Below, one piece after another: positions 1 through 9,345 of a stretch of DNA of 36,445 nucleotides (within the stretch, counting starts at the first letter, position 1; every line of letters starts with the position of its first letter). The DNA comes from Rhodobacter sp. (lineage in GTDB: Bacteria > Pseudomonadota > Alphaproteobacteria > Rhodobacterales > Rhodobacteraceae). The notes under the pieces were generated by a model. It saw only the letters and a program-made list of their open reading frames with translations, did no database searches and was not told the DNA's origin. The translations under genes were made by a program, and so were the position numbers. The DNA is taken from NCBI GenBank assembly GCA_030065095.1, contig JASJDP010000037.1, positions 1-36,445 on the forward strand. The letters are read 5' to 3'.

Positions 1-219
1 ATGATCAAGGAGGTGCTCGACACCATGATCGAGCTCGCCGAGGAAGGCATGACCATGCTCTGCGTCACGCACGAGATGGGCTTTGCCCGCCAGGTCGCGA
101 ACCGCGTGATCTTCATGGACCAGGGCCAGATCGTCGAACAGAACGAGCCGGAGGAGTTTTTCAACAATCCGCAGAGCGACCGGACGAAGCTGTTCCTCAG
201 CCAGATCCTCGGGCACTGA
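1..219 (+). CDS. Amino-acid ABC transporter ATP-binding protein, C-terminal part
   Basis: This is the last 72 residues of a polar amino-acid ABC ATPase (GlnQ/AapP/BztD type); the gene enters from outside the window, and the first ATG seen here is internal. The visible part contains the switch histidine in VTHEMGFAR and the usual family tail (IFMDQGQIVE, then the EEFFNNPQ...FLSQIL ending). The protein would energise import of glutamate/glutamine-type or general L-amino acids at the inner membrane. Walker A, signature and Walker B lie upstream of the window. A rho-independent terminator follows 20 bases after the stop, so this is the last gene of its operon. The family is certain; the exact substrate cannot be read from this fragment. 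Confidence 0.9.
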   Translation: MIKEVLDTMIELAEEGMTMLCVTHEMGFARQVANRVIFMDQGQIVEQNEPEEFFNNPQSDRTKLFLSQILGH

Positions 220-239
220 ACCCGTCGAAGCCAACCGAG

Positions 240-265
240 GGCCTCCGCACAGCGGGGGCCTTTTT
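240..265 (+). terminator. Rho-independent terminator after the ABC ATPase gene
   Basis: A 9-bp stem (GGCCTCCGC at 240-248 pairing with GCGGGGGCC at 252-260, with one G-U pair) encloses a 3-base loop and is followed directly by five T residues. It sits about 20 bases past the stop codon at 219. Confidence 0.9.
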
Positions 266-357
266 CGTGGGGTATGGAATGCCAGACTGATGGCGACCGT
301 CCCGTCCCGCTAGGAACCTTCTGCGATTAAACCGCAAATCATTCGCAGGAGTAAAAG

Positions 358-786
358 ATGCGCATTCCATTGCTGCTTGCCGCCGCCGTTTTCGTGCTGT
401 CGCCAGTGCTCGCCAAGGCGCAGTACCCGCCGCCGTTCGGCGGCTCGCAGAACACCTATCTCTGCCACAACATCAACCAGGCGCAGGCGCTCAACTATAT
501 CGCCGTCGTGGAAGACCAGTTCGGCGACACCGAATTCGACATTCTGGAGGCGACGAAAATCTGCAATCCGGTGCTGCAGGGAAAATTCGCGCCGCCGGGC
601 CGGGACTCAGAGGAAATCCCGGGCGCCACGGATCCCGAGTTGCATTACATCTGCTATCGCATCGCTGTCCGCCAGACCAACGCTCTGGGCATCGATTTCC
701 AGGTCGAAAACCAGCTTGAAAGGCAGCGGTACCGCAGCGATCAGCCCGTCGAGATCTGTGTCCCGACATTGAAGGCACGGAGCTAA
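358..786 (+). CDS. Small secreted protein with a duplicated four-Cys unit
   Basis: This 142-residue protein has a clear Sec signal peptide: a hydrophobic stretch at residues 4-18 and an AKA cleavage site at 19-21. The mature part contains two similar units, residues 34-76 (YLC...VEDQFG...ICNPV) and 97-140 (YIC...FQVENQLE...ICVPT). Each has one Cys near its start and one near its end (C36/C69 and C99/C134), which suggests two disulfide-closed repeats. The pattern resembles the DUF7450-type unit found in secreted bacterial proteins; that assignment is from memory and needs a profile search. AGGAG at 347-351 gives good start spacing. It stands alone between a terminator and convergent argB. No function is known to me; a periplasmic or extracellular location is the only firm inference. 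Confidence 0.8.
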   Translation: MRIPLLLAAAVFVLSPVLAKAQYPPPFGGSQNTYLCHNINQAQALNYIAVVEDQFGDTEFDILEATKICNPVLQGKFAPPGRDSEEIPGATDPELHYICYRIAVRQTNALGIDFQVENQLERQRYRSDQPVEICVPTLKARS

Positions 787-1000
787 CACTCCATCGGGTT
801 GTCAGGGCGGCGGTTCCTGCCGTCGCCCGGCAGGACGCTTCGAAACGCCTCTCGATGCCGGAACCCGACGAGTTCGACGGAACCGCGTTCTGCCGGTTTC
901 GGCCTTTTGCCGCCGTTCGCAACCCGTCTTCGGGCGCGGCTCCCCGCGAGGCCGGCAGATGGCCAAAAGCCCCGGTGAATGTCGAAAACGCCTGCCGACC

Positions 1001-1846
1001 CTAGCCCTTGATCAGTGATCCCGCACCATGTTCGGTGAAAAGCTCCAGCAGGCAGGCATTCGGTGCGCGGCCATCCAGGATCACCACCGCCCGGACGCCC
1101 CGTTCCATCGCGTGCAGCGCGGTTTCGGTCTTGGGGATCATCCCGCCCGCGATGACGCCGTCGCGGATCAACCCGTGAACCTGTTCCTGCGTCATCTCGG
1201 TCAGCACGTTTCCGTCGGCATCCTTCACCCCCTCGACATCGGTCAGCAAAAGCAGGCGGTCGGCCTTCAGCGCCGCCGCGATCGCACCCGCGGCCGTATC
1301 GCCGTTGACGTTGAAGGTCTCGCCGTTCCGCCCGGTACCGATCGGCGCGATGACCGGAATGATCTCAGCCGCCGCCAGCGAGCGCAGGAATTCCGCGTTC
1401 ATCTCGACCGGCGTTCCCACAAAGCCGAGCGCGGGATCGGTTTCCTCGCAGACCATCAGATTGGCGTCCTTGCCGGACAGCCCTACCGCGCGTCCGCCCT
1501 CGGCGTTGATCGCCTGCACGATCCTCTTGTTGACCCGGCCCGACAACACCATTTCGACGACCTCGACCGTGGCGGAGTCCGTGACCCGCTTGCCGTTCAC
1601 GAACTCCGACTGGATCTCCAGCCGCGCCAGCAGGTCGTTGATCATCGGCCCGCCGCCATGCACCACGACCGGATTTACCCCGACATGCCGCATCAGCACG
1701 ATATCGCGGGCGAAACCGGCCATCGCCTCGTCGTCGCCCATCGCGTTGCCGCCGAACTTGATGACGACGGTGGCGCCGTCATAGCGCTGCAGATAGGGCA
1801 GGGCCTGGGAAAGCGTGCGGGCGGTGGCAATCCAGTCTCGGTTCAT
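1001..1846 (-). CDS. argB: Acetylglutamate kinase
   Basis: ArgB phosphorylates N-acetyl-L-glutamate at its gamma-carboxylate, the second step of arginine (ornithine) synthesis, in the cytoplasm. The 281-residue length is normal. The amino-acid kinase fold is evident: the N-terminal KFGGNAMGD nucleotide-binding loop, the [12 protein letters not shown] glycine-rich loop that contacts substrate, [18 protein letters not shown] near the ATP site, and [11 protein letters not shown] near the C-terminus. It is transcribed divergently from ttcA and converges on the small secreted protein gene. In many alphaproteobacteria argB lies just after engB in the same direction; here it is on the opposite strand, ahead of ttcA. 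Confidence 0.96.
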   Translation of the reverse strand: MNRDWIATARTLSQALPYLQRYDGATVVIKFGGNAMGDDEAMAGFARDIVLMRHVGVNPVVVHGGGPMINDLLARLEIQSEFVNGKRVTDSATVEVVEMVLSGRVNKRIVQAINAEGGRAVGLSGKDANLMVCEETDPALGFVGTPVEMNAEFLRSLAAAEIIPVIAPIGTGRNGETFNVNGDTAAGAIAAALKADRLLLLTDVEGVKDADGNVLTEMTQEQVHGLIRDGVIAGGMIPKTETALHAMERGVRAVVILDGRAPNACLLELFTEHGAGSLIKG

Positions 1847-1955
1847 CGTCCGGTCTTCTTGTCTGTTCTCGTTTGAGACCTGTTAGTGCCTCGCCGCCGC
1901 TCTCTCAAGCGAAAGCAGGCTTCCCTTGGCGTCCCATATTTGGCAGGAACCGCCT

Positions 1956-2807
1956 ATGCTCGATGCCTCGGACGACATCCACCCGCTGTTTCACGGCGCG
2001 CCCTCGACGACGGAGTTCAAGAAACTTCGCAAACGCATCGTGCGCGAGACCCGCGAGGCCATCGAACAGTATGGAATGATCGAGCGCGGGGCGCGCTGGC
2101 TGGTGTGCCTGTCGGGCGGCAAGGACAGCTACACGCTTCTGGCGGCGCTTTACGAACTAAAGTGGCGCGGGCTCTTGCCGGTCGACCTGCTGGCCTGCAA
2201 CCTCGACCAGGGCCAGCCGGGATTTCCGGCCACCGTGCTGCCCGCGTTTCTGTCCGCCAAGGGCGTGCCGCACCGGATCGAATACCAGGACACCTATTCC
2301 ATCGTCGTCGACAAGGTGCCCCGGGGCCGGACCTATTGCGCGCTCTGCTCGCGGCTCAGACGCGGCAACCTCTATCGTATCGCCCGCGAGGAAGGCTGCA
2401 GCGCGGTCGTTCTTGGCCACCATCGCGACGATATTCTGGAAACCTTCTTCATGAACCTGTTCCACGGCTCGCGGCTGGCTACGATGCCGCCGAAGCTGGT
2501 GAACGAAGACGGCGACCTGTTCGTCTACCGCCCGCTTGCCCATGTGGCCGAGGCCGACTGCGAGCGGTTCGCCAAGGCGATGGACTATCCGATCATCCCC
2601 TGCGACCTCTGCGGCAGCCAGGATGGGTTGCAGCGCCAGCAGGTCAAGGCGCTGCTCGACACTTGGGAGAAGAACCATCCCGGGCGGCGGCAAAAGATGT
2701 TCCGGGCGCTGACGAACGCGCGGCCGTCGCACCTTTTGGATCCCAAGCTATTCGATTTCGCCGGCCTGGTGCGCGCCAACGCGGCATTTGACGAAAATCC
2801 AATCTAA
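1956..2807 (+). CDS. ttcA: tRNA 2-thiocytidine(32) synthetase TtcA
   Basis: TtcA is an ATP- and FeS-dependent enzyme that thiolates cytidine 32 of certain tRNAs. The chosen 283-residue form shows the PP-loop SGGKDS at residues 53-58 and two CxxC pairs, C128/C131 (YCALC) and C216/C219 (PCDLC), which supply the iron-sulfur cluster ligands. The region [14 protein letters not shown] is typical of the family. The start at 1956 is preferred because AGGA at 1945-1948 sits 7 bases upstream; an in-frame TTG at 1926 would add ten residues but lacks such a site. It is divergent from argB and followed by an EAL-domain gene about 100 bases downstream. Confidence 0.95.
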   Translation: MLDASDDIHPLFHGAPSTTEFKKLRKRIVRETREAIEQYGMIERGARWLVCLSGGKDSYTLLAALYELKWRGLLPVDLLACNLDQGQPGFPATVLPAFLSAKGVPHRIEYQDTYSIVVDKVPRGRTYCALCSRLRRGNLYRIAREEGCSAVVLGHHRDDILETFFMNLFHGSRLATMPPKLVNEDGDLFVYRPLAHVAEADCERFAKAMDYPIIPCDLCGSQDGLQRQQVKALLDTWEKNHPGRRQKMFRALTNARPSHLLDPKLFDFAGLVRANAAFDENPI

Positions 2808-2868
2808 AAAACCACCGCATATTAACGCACCGCTGACCCGTCCGACCATAGCGTCGCCCCGTCAAAGA

Positions 2869-2885
2869 CCGGCCCCGTCGGCCGG
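2869..2885 (+). other. Weak hairpin between ttcA and the EAL-domain gene
   Basis: CCGGCC at 2869-2874 can pair with GGCCGG at 2880-2885 around a 5-base loop. No T-run follows, so it may be a weak terminator or only GC-rich coincidence. Confidence 0.3.
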
Positions 2886-2909
2886 ACTTGCTGGATTTGG
2901 GGCATTGCA

Positions 2910-4460
2910 ATGGCACTTTCACTTGGACGGCTGGCCAATCATTTGAAACTCACCGTCAGAACGGCGCTTTTCGGGCCGCAGATCCTGGCCTTCGTGCCGG
3001 CATTGACGCTTGGCGGGTACTGGTTCGGCGGCGAAGGCGTGCTGCTGTTCATGGCCGTGCTTTTGCCCGCAATTCTGGGTTTGGTCGGGCTCTTCACACC
3101 GATGAGCCCTGCTGTGGCCGTGCGCAAGGGCGACCCGGTGACCGGCCTGCCGCTGCGCGAGGCGGTGCTGGCCGCCTTCGACAAATCCTTCGCGGCCGAG
3201 CAGGAGACCGGATTGCGGACGGCCGGGCTGGTTCTGGAAATCGACGATTTCGCCCGTTACCGCGAGCAGCACGGCGACGAGGCGGCCGAGAGCATCCTGC
3301 GCCAGGTGGCCGGGCGGCTGAAATCCACCCTGCGCGGCGCCGACATCGCCTGCCGGCTGGACGACGCGACCTTCGCGATTGCGCTGGCGCCGGTGCGGCG
3401 GCTGGATCTTGAGATCATGGTGCAGTTGTCCGCGCGGTTGCAGCACGCAATCTCCGAACCGGTCGTTGTCGACGGCATGCGCCTGTTCCTGACGGCGTCC
3501 ATTGGCTTTTGCCTGCCGCGCCGGGCATCCGAAAGAACCGGCACAGCCTGCCTCGCGGCCGCCGAATCCGCCCTGGTCGAGGCGCAATCCAGCGGTACCG
3601 CGGCCATTCGTGCCTTCTCGGCGCAGCCGGTCCGGACCCGCATCGTACGGGCCGGGCTGGTGGGCGAGGTGGCCGAAGCGCTTGAAAGCGGTCAGATCAA
3701 ATCCTGGTTCCAGCCGCAGCTTTCCACCGACACCGGGGATATCAGCGGCATGGAAGCCCTGGCGCGTTGGGAACATCCCGACCGTGGCGTTATTCTGCCC
3801 GGCGTGTTCCTGCCAGCCATTGCCGCGGCCGGCCTGAACGGACGGTTGAGCGAGGTCATGTTGTACCAGTCGATGACCGCGCTGCAGACTTGGGACAAGG
3901 CCGCACTGACCGTGCCGCATGTAGGCGTCAATTTCTCCAGCGATGAGCTGGGCGATCCCACGCTTGCTGACAAGATCCGGTGGGAGCTCGACCGGTTCGA
4001 TCTGGCGCCCGAACGGCTGACGATCGAGATCCTGGAGACCGTGATCTGCGGGGCCGGAAACGATGCCGTTACCCGGACGATCAATCACCTGGCGAAAATG
4101 GGCTGTGGCATCGATCTCGACGATTTCGGCACCGGGCACGCCTCGATCGCCAATATCCGCCGGTTCTCGGTTCAGCGGATCAAGATCGACCGGTCCTTCG
4201 TCACCCGGGTCGATACCGATCGCGAACAGCAGGACGTGATGACCGCGATCCTCGAAATGGCCGACAGGCTGGGCATCGCGACGCTTGCCGAAGGTGTCGA
4301 GAGCGTCGGCGAACACGCGATGCTTGCCCAGTTGGGCTGCGGCCATGTGCAGGGCTATTCCGTCGCGCGGCCGATGCCGTTCGACGAGGCGCTCGACTGG
4401 ATCGGCGCGCATCGCGCCCGGTTGCGCGATCAGCCAAAGATACCCCGGCAGGCCGGCTAG
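2910..4460 (+). CDS. Membrane-anchored c-di-GMP phosphodiesterase (degenerate GGDEF plus EAL)
   Basis: This 516-residue protein starts with two predicted membrane helices (about residues 22-38 and 43-62), followed by a GGDEF-like domain (about 75-205) and an EAL domain (about 245-500). The GGDEF signature is degenerate: DDATF stands at 151-155, so diguanylate cyclase activity is unlikely. An RxxD inhibitory-site motif (RGAD, 142-145) is retained just before it. The EAL domain keeps the key elements: EALARW at 282-287, N341, E373/E376, DDFGTG at 404-409, K425, E461 and QGYSVARPMP at 481-490. It should therefore hydrolyse c-di-GMP to pGpG, probably with the GGDEF-like domain as a sensory or scaffold module. 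It lies between ttcA and yidC in the same orientation. No signal for regulation was seen. Confidence 0.92.
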   Translation: MALSLGRLANHLKLTVRTALFGPQILAFVPALTLGGYWFGGEGVLLFMAVLLPAILGLVGLFTPMSPAVAVRKGDPVTGLPLREAVLAAFDKSFAAEQETGLRTAGLVLEIDDFARYREQHGDEAAESILRQVAGRLKSTLRGADIACRLDDATFAIALAPVRRLDLEIMVQLSARLQHAISEPVVVDGMRLFLTASIGFCLPRRASERTGTACLAAAESALVEAQSSGTAAIRAFSAQPVRTRIVRAGLVGEVAEALESGQIKSWFQPQLSTDTGDISGMEALARWEHPDRGVILPGVFLPAIAAAGLNGRLSEVMLYQSMTALQTWDKAALTVPHVGVNFSSDELGDPTLADKIRWELDRFDLAPERLTIEILETVICGAGNDAVTRTINHLAKMGCGIDLDDFGTGHASIANIRRFSVQRIKIDRSFVTRVDTDREQQDVMTAILEMADRLGIATLAEGVESVGEHAMLAQLGCGHVQGYSVARPMPFDEALDWIGAHRARLRDQPKIPRQAG

Positions 4461-4589
4461 GGCGTTTTGTGATTTCGTTGACCCGAACTTGATCCGCTCC
4501 AGGGCGGGCCGCCTGGGAATCCGCTTGACCTTTCGGGCTCCGGAGGGTTGAACCACCCCTGATCTGAGATAGCGGCGCGGCGGTTCCGA

Positions 4590-6428
4590 ATGGACGACCA
4601 GAACAAGAACCTCATCCTGGCCACGGCCCTGAGTTTCCTGGTGATCCTTGTCTGGTTCATCCTGTTCCCGCCGGAAGACCCGGCCGTGAACCAGACGCCG
4701 CCGGCGACGGCAACCACCGAGACGACCGCTGTGCCGGAAACCGCCCTGGTGCCGCCCGCCGCGACGACCGGCGCGACCGAGCCCGTGGCGGCCGCCGAAG
4801 CATCCTCCGCCGCAGCCGAGGCCGGGCGGATCGAGATCGACACGCCGCGGCTCGGCGGGACGGTGTCCCTGCTGGGCGGGCGCATCGACCGGCTTGCGCT
4901 CAAGGATTACCGCGAACAGCTGGAGCCCGACAGCCCGCTGGTGACGCTGCTGAGGCCGGTGGGCGAGGCCGGCGCGTATTACGCGCTTTACGGCTGGGTG
5001 CCCGGCGGCGATCTGTCCTTCGACGATGTGCCGGGCGCAAACACCGAATGGCAGGTCGAAAGCGGCACGGATCTGGGTGTCGGCGCCCCCGTCACGCTGC
5101 GCTGGGACAATGGCAAGGGCGTCGTTTTCCGCCGTGAAATCGCGATCGACGAGGATTACCTATTCACGGTCACGCAAAGTGCCGAGAACACGGGCGACAA
5201 CGCCTTGCGCATGGCCCCGTACGGCATAGTCGCCCGCCATGGCGAACCGGCCGATCAGACAGGTTTCTTCATTCTGCACGAGGGTGTCGTTCGCCAGAAC
5301 GACGACGAGCTAGAAGAAATCAACTATGGCGACATGCCGGACATGGATTTCGTCGAGCGCGAAGGCGCCCGCGCGGACATCTTCGACGTGCAGCAGAATG
5401 GCTGGATCGGCTTTACCGACCATTACTGGATGACTACGCTGATCCCCGAACCGGGGCAGCCGTTCACCTCGGTCGCGAAATACGTGGCGTCGGCCGACAT
5501 CTACCAGATCGAAGCGCGCCACCCCACGATAGAGGTCGCCCCGGGGGCCAGGGCCGAGACCACCAGCCAGCTGTTCGCCGGCGCCAAGGAATGGGAGGCG
5601 ATCCGCGAATACCAGAACAACGAGGGCATCTACCGGTTTCTCGATTCGATCGACTGGGGCTGGTTCTTTTTCCTGACCAAGCCGATCTTTGCGGTCCTGC
5701 ACTGGCTGAACGCCCTGATCGGCAACATGGGCTGGGCGATCATCGGCCTGACGCTGATCATCAAGGCGATCCTGTTCCCGCTTGCGTACAAATCCTACGT
5801 CTCGATGGCGAAGATGAAGGAACTGCAGCCCGAGATGGAAAAGATCAAGGAACGCGCGGGCGACGACCGACAGAAGCTGCAGCAGGAGATGATGCAGCTA
5901 TACAAGAAGGAAAAGGTCAACCCGGCCTCGGGCTGCCTGCCGATCCTTCTGCAGATTCCGATCTTCTTTTCGCTCTACAAGGTGATCTTCGTCACGATCG
6001 AACTGCGGCATGCGCCGTTCATCGCCTGGATCGAGGATCTTTCGGCCCCCGATCCGACCTCGATCCTGAACCTTTTTGGGCTCTTGCCCTTCGATACGCC
6101 CGATCCGGGTTCGCTGTTCTTCATCTTCAGTTTGGGCGTGCTGCCGATCCTTCTGGGCATCTCGATGTGGCTGCAGCAAAAGCTGAACCCGGCGCCGACC
6201 GATCCGACCCAGGCGGCGATCTTCGCCTGGATGCCATGGGTCTTCATGTTCATGCTGGGCACCTTCGCCAGCGGGCTGATCGTCTACTGGATCGCCAACA
6301 ACATGATCACCTTCGCCCAGCAATACGTGATCATGCGCAGCCAGGGGTACAAACCGGACGTCTTCGGCAACATCCTTTCCAGCTTCAAGCGCAAGGCCAA
6401 GGCCGCCGAGGGCACGGACAAGAAATGA
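4590..6428 (+). CDS. yidC: Membrane protein insertase YidC
   Basis: YidC inserts and folds inner-membrane proteins, alone or with SecYEG. The 612 residues fit the Gram-negative form: an N-terminal membrane anchor (about residues 8-25), an Ala/Thr/Pro-rich linker, the large periplasmic beta domain (about 70-340), and the conserved C-terminal insertase core. The core includes WGWFFFLTKPIF, the GWAIIGLTLIIKAILFPL helix, the charged cytoplasmic hairpin MKELQPEMEKIKERAG, and the QIPIFFSLYKVI helix. The basic tail FKRKAKAAEGTDKK is typical of alphaproteobacterial YidC. engB follows about 60 bases downstream. The usual upstream partners rpmH and rnpA are absent from the window; an EAL-domain gene sits there instead. 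Confidence 0.97.
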   Translation: MDDQNKNLILATALSFLVILVWFILFPPEDPAVNQTPPATATTETTAVPETALVPPAATTGATEPVAAAEASSAAAEAGRIEIDTPRLGGTVSLLGGRIDRLALKDYREQLEPDSPLVTLLRPVGEAGAYYALYGWVPGGDLSFDDVPGANTEWQVESGTDLGVGAPVTLRWDNGKGVVFRREIAIDEDYLFTVTQSAENTGDNALRMAPYGIVARHGEPADQTGFFILHEGVVRQNDDELEEINYGDMPDMDFVEREGARADIFDVQQNGWIGFTDHYWMTTLIPEPGQPFTSVAKYVASADIYQIEARHPTIEVAPGARAETTSQLFAGAKEWEAIREYQNNEGIYRFLDSIDWGWFFFLTKPIFAVLHWLNALIGNMGWAIIGLTLIIKAILFPLAYKSYVSMAKMKELQPEMEKIKERAGDDRQKLQQEMMQLYKKEKVNPASGCLPILLQIPIFFSLYKVIFVTIELRHAPFIAWIEDLSAPDPTSILNLFGLLPFDTPDPGSLFFIFSLGVLPILLGISMWLQQKLNPAPTDPTQAAIFAWMPWVFMFMLGTFASGLIVYWIANNMITFAQQYVIMRSQGYKPDVFGNILSSFKRKAKAAEGTDKK

Positions 6429-6488
6429 TCCGTCCGGCCGCCCGGATCCGGCGCCGCCCGATCGACCGCGGTCGCGGGTGAGCTTCCG

Positions 6489-7139
6489 ATGACCCCTGGC
6501 TTTCCCCTAGCGCCAGACCCCGACGAGACGGCGCGCGAGGCCGGGCGGCGGCTGTTCGCCGGACGGATCGAGTTTCTCAAGGGTGTCGTCGCGATGGAGG
6601 GCCTGCCGCCCGCGGACCGGGCCGAGGTATGTTTCGCTGGACGCTCGAACGTGGGCAAATCCTCGCTGATCAATGCGCTGACCGGGCGCAAGGGCCTGGC
6701 GCGCGCCTCGAACACGCCGGGGCGGACACAGGAAATCAACTATTTCACCCTGGGCGACAGCCATTATCTGGTGGACCTTCCGGGCTATGGATTCGCCAAG
6801 GCTCCGGTCAAGGTCGTCGAGCGCTGGCAGCGGCTGCTCAAATCCTACTTGGCCGGGCGCCCCACGCTGCGCCGGGCCTTCGTGCTGATCGACGCCCGCC
6901 ACGGTGTGAAGCCGCCGGACGAAGACATCATGACGCTTCTCGACCGGGCGGCGGTGACCTTCCAGGCGGTTCTGACGAAGACCGACAAGATGAAGTTGGC
7001 AGAGCTTGACCGCACTCTGGGTCAGGTGCGCGCCGCCTTGGCCAAACACCCGGCGGCTTTTCCGGGCATCGTCGCGACTTCGGCCGAAAAGGGTGCCGGG
7101 ATCGAGACCTTGCGGGCGGTGATTTCCGGGATCGCGTAA
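6489..7139 (+). CDS. engB: Ribosome-biogenesis GTPase EngB (YihA/YsxC)
   Basis: EngB is a small TRAFAC-class GTPase needed for large ribosomal subunit assembly (established for the family). The 216-residue protein shows all G motifs: G1 GRSNVGKSS (51-59), G2 threonine in TPGRTQEINYF, G3 DLPGYG (96-101), G4 TKTDK and G5 TSAEKG. It follows yidC in the same orientation, a common alphaproteobacterial neighbourhood. Its stop lies only 5 bases from the convergent nagA stop, with no room for a terminator between the two. Confidence 0.96.
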   Translation: MTPGFPLAPDPDETAREAGRRLFAGRIEFLKGVVAMEGLPPADRAEVCFAGRSNVGKSSLINALTGRKGLARASNTPGRTQEINYFTLGDSHYLVDLPGYGFAKAPVKVVERWQRLLKSYLAGRPTLRRAFVLIDARHGVKPPDEDIMTLLDRAAVTFQAVLTKTDKMKLAELDRTLGQVRAALAKHPAAFPGIVATSAEKGAGIETLRAVISGIA

Positions 7140-7144
7140 CGCGG

Positions 7145-8299
7145 TCAGCGCGGGACCGGCGCGCCCCCGCCCCAAACCCCGCATAAGGTCAGGGCCGGAT
7201 CGAGGTGCACGAAATCCGCCCGCGCCCCGGCCCGCAGGCGGCCGCAGAGGCCCGGCCTTGGCAACACCGCTGCCGGTCCTGAACTGCACATGCCAAGGGC
7301 CTGTTCCAACGGCACGCCCACCTGGCTGACCAGAACCCGAAGCGCCTGAGGGAAATCCAGATCGGCCCCGGCCAGCGTGCCGTCCGCCAGCGTCAGGCGG
7401 CCCTCGCGCCGTTCGATCCGCCGGCCATTGAGAAGAAAACCGTCGATGTCCGAACCGGCGGTGGCCATCGCGTCGGTCACAAGAAAGATCGCACCGGGAC
7501 CGGTCTTGGCGCGCAACGCCGCGGCCGTGGTGGCCGGGTGCACATGAATGCCGTCGGCGATCAGCCCGGCGCTGAGCGACCCGTGATCCAGTGCCGCGCC
7601 GACAAGGCCGGGTTCGCGGTTGCCGAGCTGGCTCATGGCGTTGAACAAATGCGTAACGCAGGTCGCGCCTGCCTCGGCTGCGCTGAGGCAGGCGGCAAAG
7701 TCCGCGTCGCTGTGCCCAAGCGAGACAACGGCGCCGGATTGCGCCAGCCGGGCGATCTGTGCGGGCGTGACAGCCTCGGGCGCGACCGTCACCATCAGAT
7801 TGGGAAGCCGCGCCGCTGCGTCGCAAAGCTGCGCCAGATCGCCGTCTTCCATCGGCCGGATCAGCGCCGGGTCATGGGCCCCCTTGCGGGCCAGGGAAAG
7901 ATGCGGACCTTCCAGATGCAGGCCGATGACGCCGGGGACGGCCTGGGATATGGCCTCGGCGGCGGCCTCGATGGCGGCGCGCGTGGTCTCGGGCCGATCG
8001 GTGATCAACGTCGGCAGGAACGCCGTCGTGCCCAGCCGCCGCAGCGCGGCCGACATGCGGCGCAGCGTCTGAACCGACGGTGCATCGTTGAACATCACGC
8101 CACCGCCGCCGTTGACCTGCAGGTCTACGAAGCCGGGGGCGATGAGGCCGGGGCCAAGGTCGATCCGGTGGTATCCGGATGGGACGTCGTCCGGCGGTGC
8201 GATGCCGTCGCTAACGCCATTCGCGACCAGCAGCGCCGCGGACCGGTGCAGCGCCGCGCCGTCAAAGACCTGATCTGCAAGATAGGCGGTTTTGGCCAT
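7145..8299 (-). CDS. nagA: N-acetylglucosamine-6-phosphate deacetylase
   Basis: NagA converts GlcNAc-6-phosphate to glucosamine-6-phosphate plus acetate. The 384-residue amidohydrolase has the expected metal and substrate motifs: APGFVDLQVNGGGG near the start, HLEGPHL (metal Glu), SLGHSDAD and THLFNAM (metal histidines), DGIHVHP, and the catalytic aspartate in VTDAMATAG. The start at 8299 lies 2 bases after the stop of the SIS-domain gene, so it is co-transcribed as the last gene of the leftward amino-sugar operon. A longer in-frame opening upstream overlaps the SIS gene and is not used. Confidence 0.96.
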   Translation of the reverse strand: MAKTAYLADQVFDGAALHRSAALLVANGVSDGIAPPDDVPSGYHRIDLGPGLIAPGFVDLQVNGGGGVMFNDAPSVQTLRRMSAALRRLGTTAFLPTLITDRPETTRAAIEAAAEAISQAVPGVIGLHLEGPHLSLARKGAHDPALIRPMEDGDLAQLCDAAARLPNLMVTVAPEAVTPAQIARLAQSGAVVSLGHSDADFAACLSAAEAGATCVTHLFNAMSQLGNREPGLVGAALDHGSLSAGLIADGIHVHPATTAAALRAKTGPGAIFLVTDAMATAGSDIDGFLLNGRRIERREGRLTLADGTLAGADLDFPQALRVLVSQVGVPLEQALGMCSSGPAAVLPRPGLCGRLRAGARADFVHLDPALTLCGVWGGGAPVPR

Positions 8300-8301
8300 G
8301 C

Positions 8302-9345
8302 TCAGACCGTCTCTGTCACTTTCTTGAGGTGCCGTGGCTGGTCGGGATCGATTCCGCGTGACACGGCAAGGCGTTCGACCGTGGCGTAGAACGACGTGAT
8401 CAGCGCGATCGGATCGCTCAGCGGGTGCGCCGTGCGTACGCACTCGAGGCAGGTTGCCTTTGTCGCCTGCCGCGACGTGACAAAGGATTCCGCCCCCCGG
8501 TCGGCCAGGTGGTCGGCGACCTCCACCAGCATCTGCTGGGCGGCATCGCGCGAGACGAGGCCGAGCACGGGAAATCCGGCGCCGATGATCGACACTGGGC
8601 CGTGCAGAACCTCGGCCGAGGAATAGCTCTCGGCGTGGATCTGACAGGTTTCCTTTAGTTTCAACGCCGCCTCGTTGGACATCGCAAAGGCCGGGCCACG
8701 GCCAAGGGTGAACAGCGAACTCCAATTCGTCAGCGCGGTGCGCAGTTCCGGCCAGTCGATTTGCGCGGCCCGTGCCAGGGTTTCCGGCAATGCGTGAATC
8801 GCGGCCAGCAGGTCGGCGTCCTGCCGCCATTCGGCCATCAGCCAAAGCCCCGCGACGGCTGAATTGACGAATGTCTTGGTGGCGGCGACCGAAAACTCGG
8901 GCCCGGCTTGGATGTCCAGACAATGCGTGCTGACCTCGGCCAGTGGCGAGCCCGGGTTGTTGGTCAGCGCCAGCGTCAGCGCTCCGCCTTCGCCGGCCGA
9001 TTTCGCCAGCGCGACGATGTCGGGGCTCTTCCCTGACTGCGAGATCGCCAGGCAGGCACTACCCGTCAGCCGGAGGGGCGCGTGGTAGATCGAGGCGACA
9101 GAAGGCCCGACCGACGCGACGGGCACGCCCAAAAGGAGCTCGCTGACATATTTCAGGTAGGTTGCCACATGGTCCGAGGATCCACGTGCGACGCTTGTCA
9201 AAAAGGGCGGGTCCAATGTGCCGAGTGCCGTCGCCGCCGCCTGGATCGCGGGGGCGCCGTCCGCCAGCAACCGGTCGACGGCTGTGGGGATCTCCAGCAC
9301 CTCGCGGCGCATCTGGCTTGTGCCGTTGTCCATCCGGTTCCTCAT
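8302..9345 (-). CDS. SIS-domain amino-sugar isomerase/deaminase (NagB-II / AgaS-like)
   Basis: This 347-residue protein has two SIS domains like the isomerase half of GlmS but no glutaminase domain. Motifs include TSVARGSSDHVATYLKY and ISQSGKSPDIV (phosphosugar-binding serines) in the first SIS domain, and GRGPAFAMSNEAALKLKE and HGPVSII in the second, ending with DQPRHLKKVTETV. Such stand-alone proteins act as glucosamine-6-phosphate deaminases (NagB-II) or related ketose/aldose isomerases. Placed directly before nagA, it would supply the deaminase step to fructose-6-phosphate, since no classic NagB is present. Its ATG overlaps the GntR stop (ATGA); a second Met four codons later is an alternative start. 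Confidence 0.9.
   Translation of the reverse strand: MRNRMDNGTSQMRREVLEIPTAVDRLLADGAPAIQAAATALGTLDPPFLTSVARGSSDHVATYLKYVSELLLGVPVASVGPSVASIYHAPLRLTGSACLAISQSGKSPDIVALAKSAGEGGALTLALTNNPGSPLAEVSTHCLDIQAGPEFSVAATKTFVNSAVAGLWLMAEWRQDADLLAAIHALPETLARAAQIDWPELRTALTNWSSLFTLGRGPAFAMSNEAALKLKETCQIHAESYSSAEVLHGPVSIIGAGFPVLGLVSRDAAQQMLVEVADHLADRGAESFVTSRQATKATCLECVRTAHPLSDPIALITSFYATVERLAVSRGIDPDQPRHLKKVTETV

Noticed and set aside
787-1000. Gap between the secreted-protein gene and argB
   Set aside because: Examined for a small gene or terminator; only weak 5-bp stems near 885-905 were seen, not enough to call a feature.
1028-1876. Plus-strand frame opposite argB
   Set aside because: It is a mirror frame of argB with an Asp/His/Arg-rich translation and no support.
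2919-4556. Long minus-strand frame opposite the GGDEF/EAL gene
   Set aside because: It is antisense to a gene with clear catalytic motifs and has no motif of its own.
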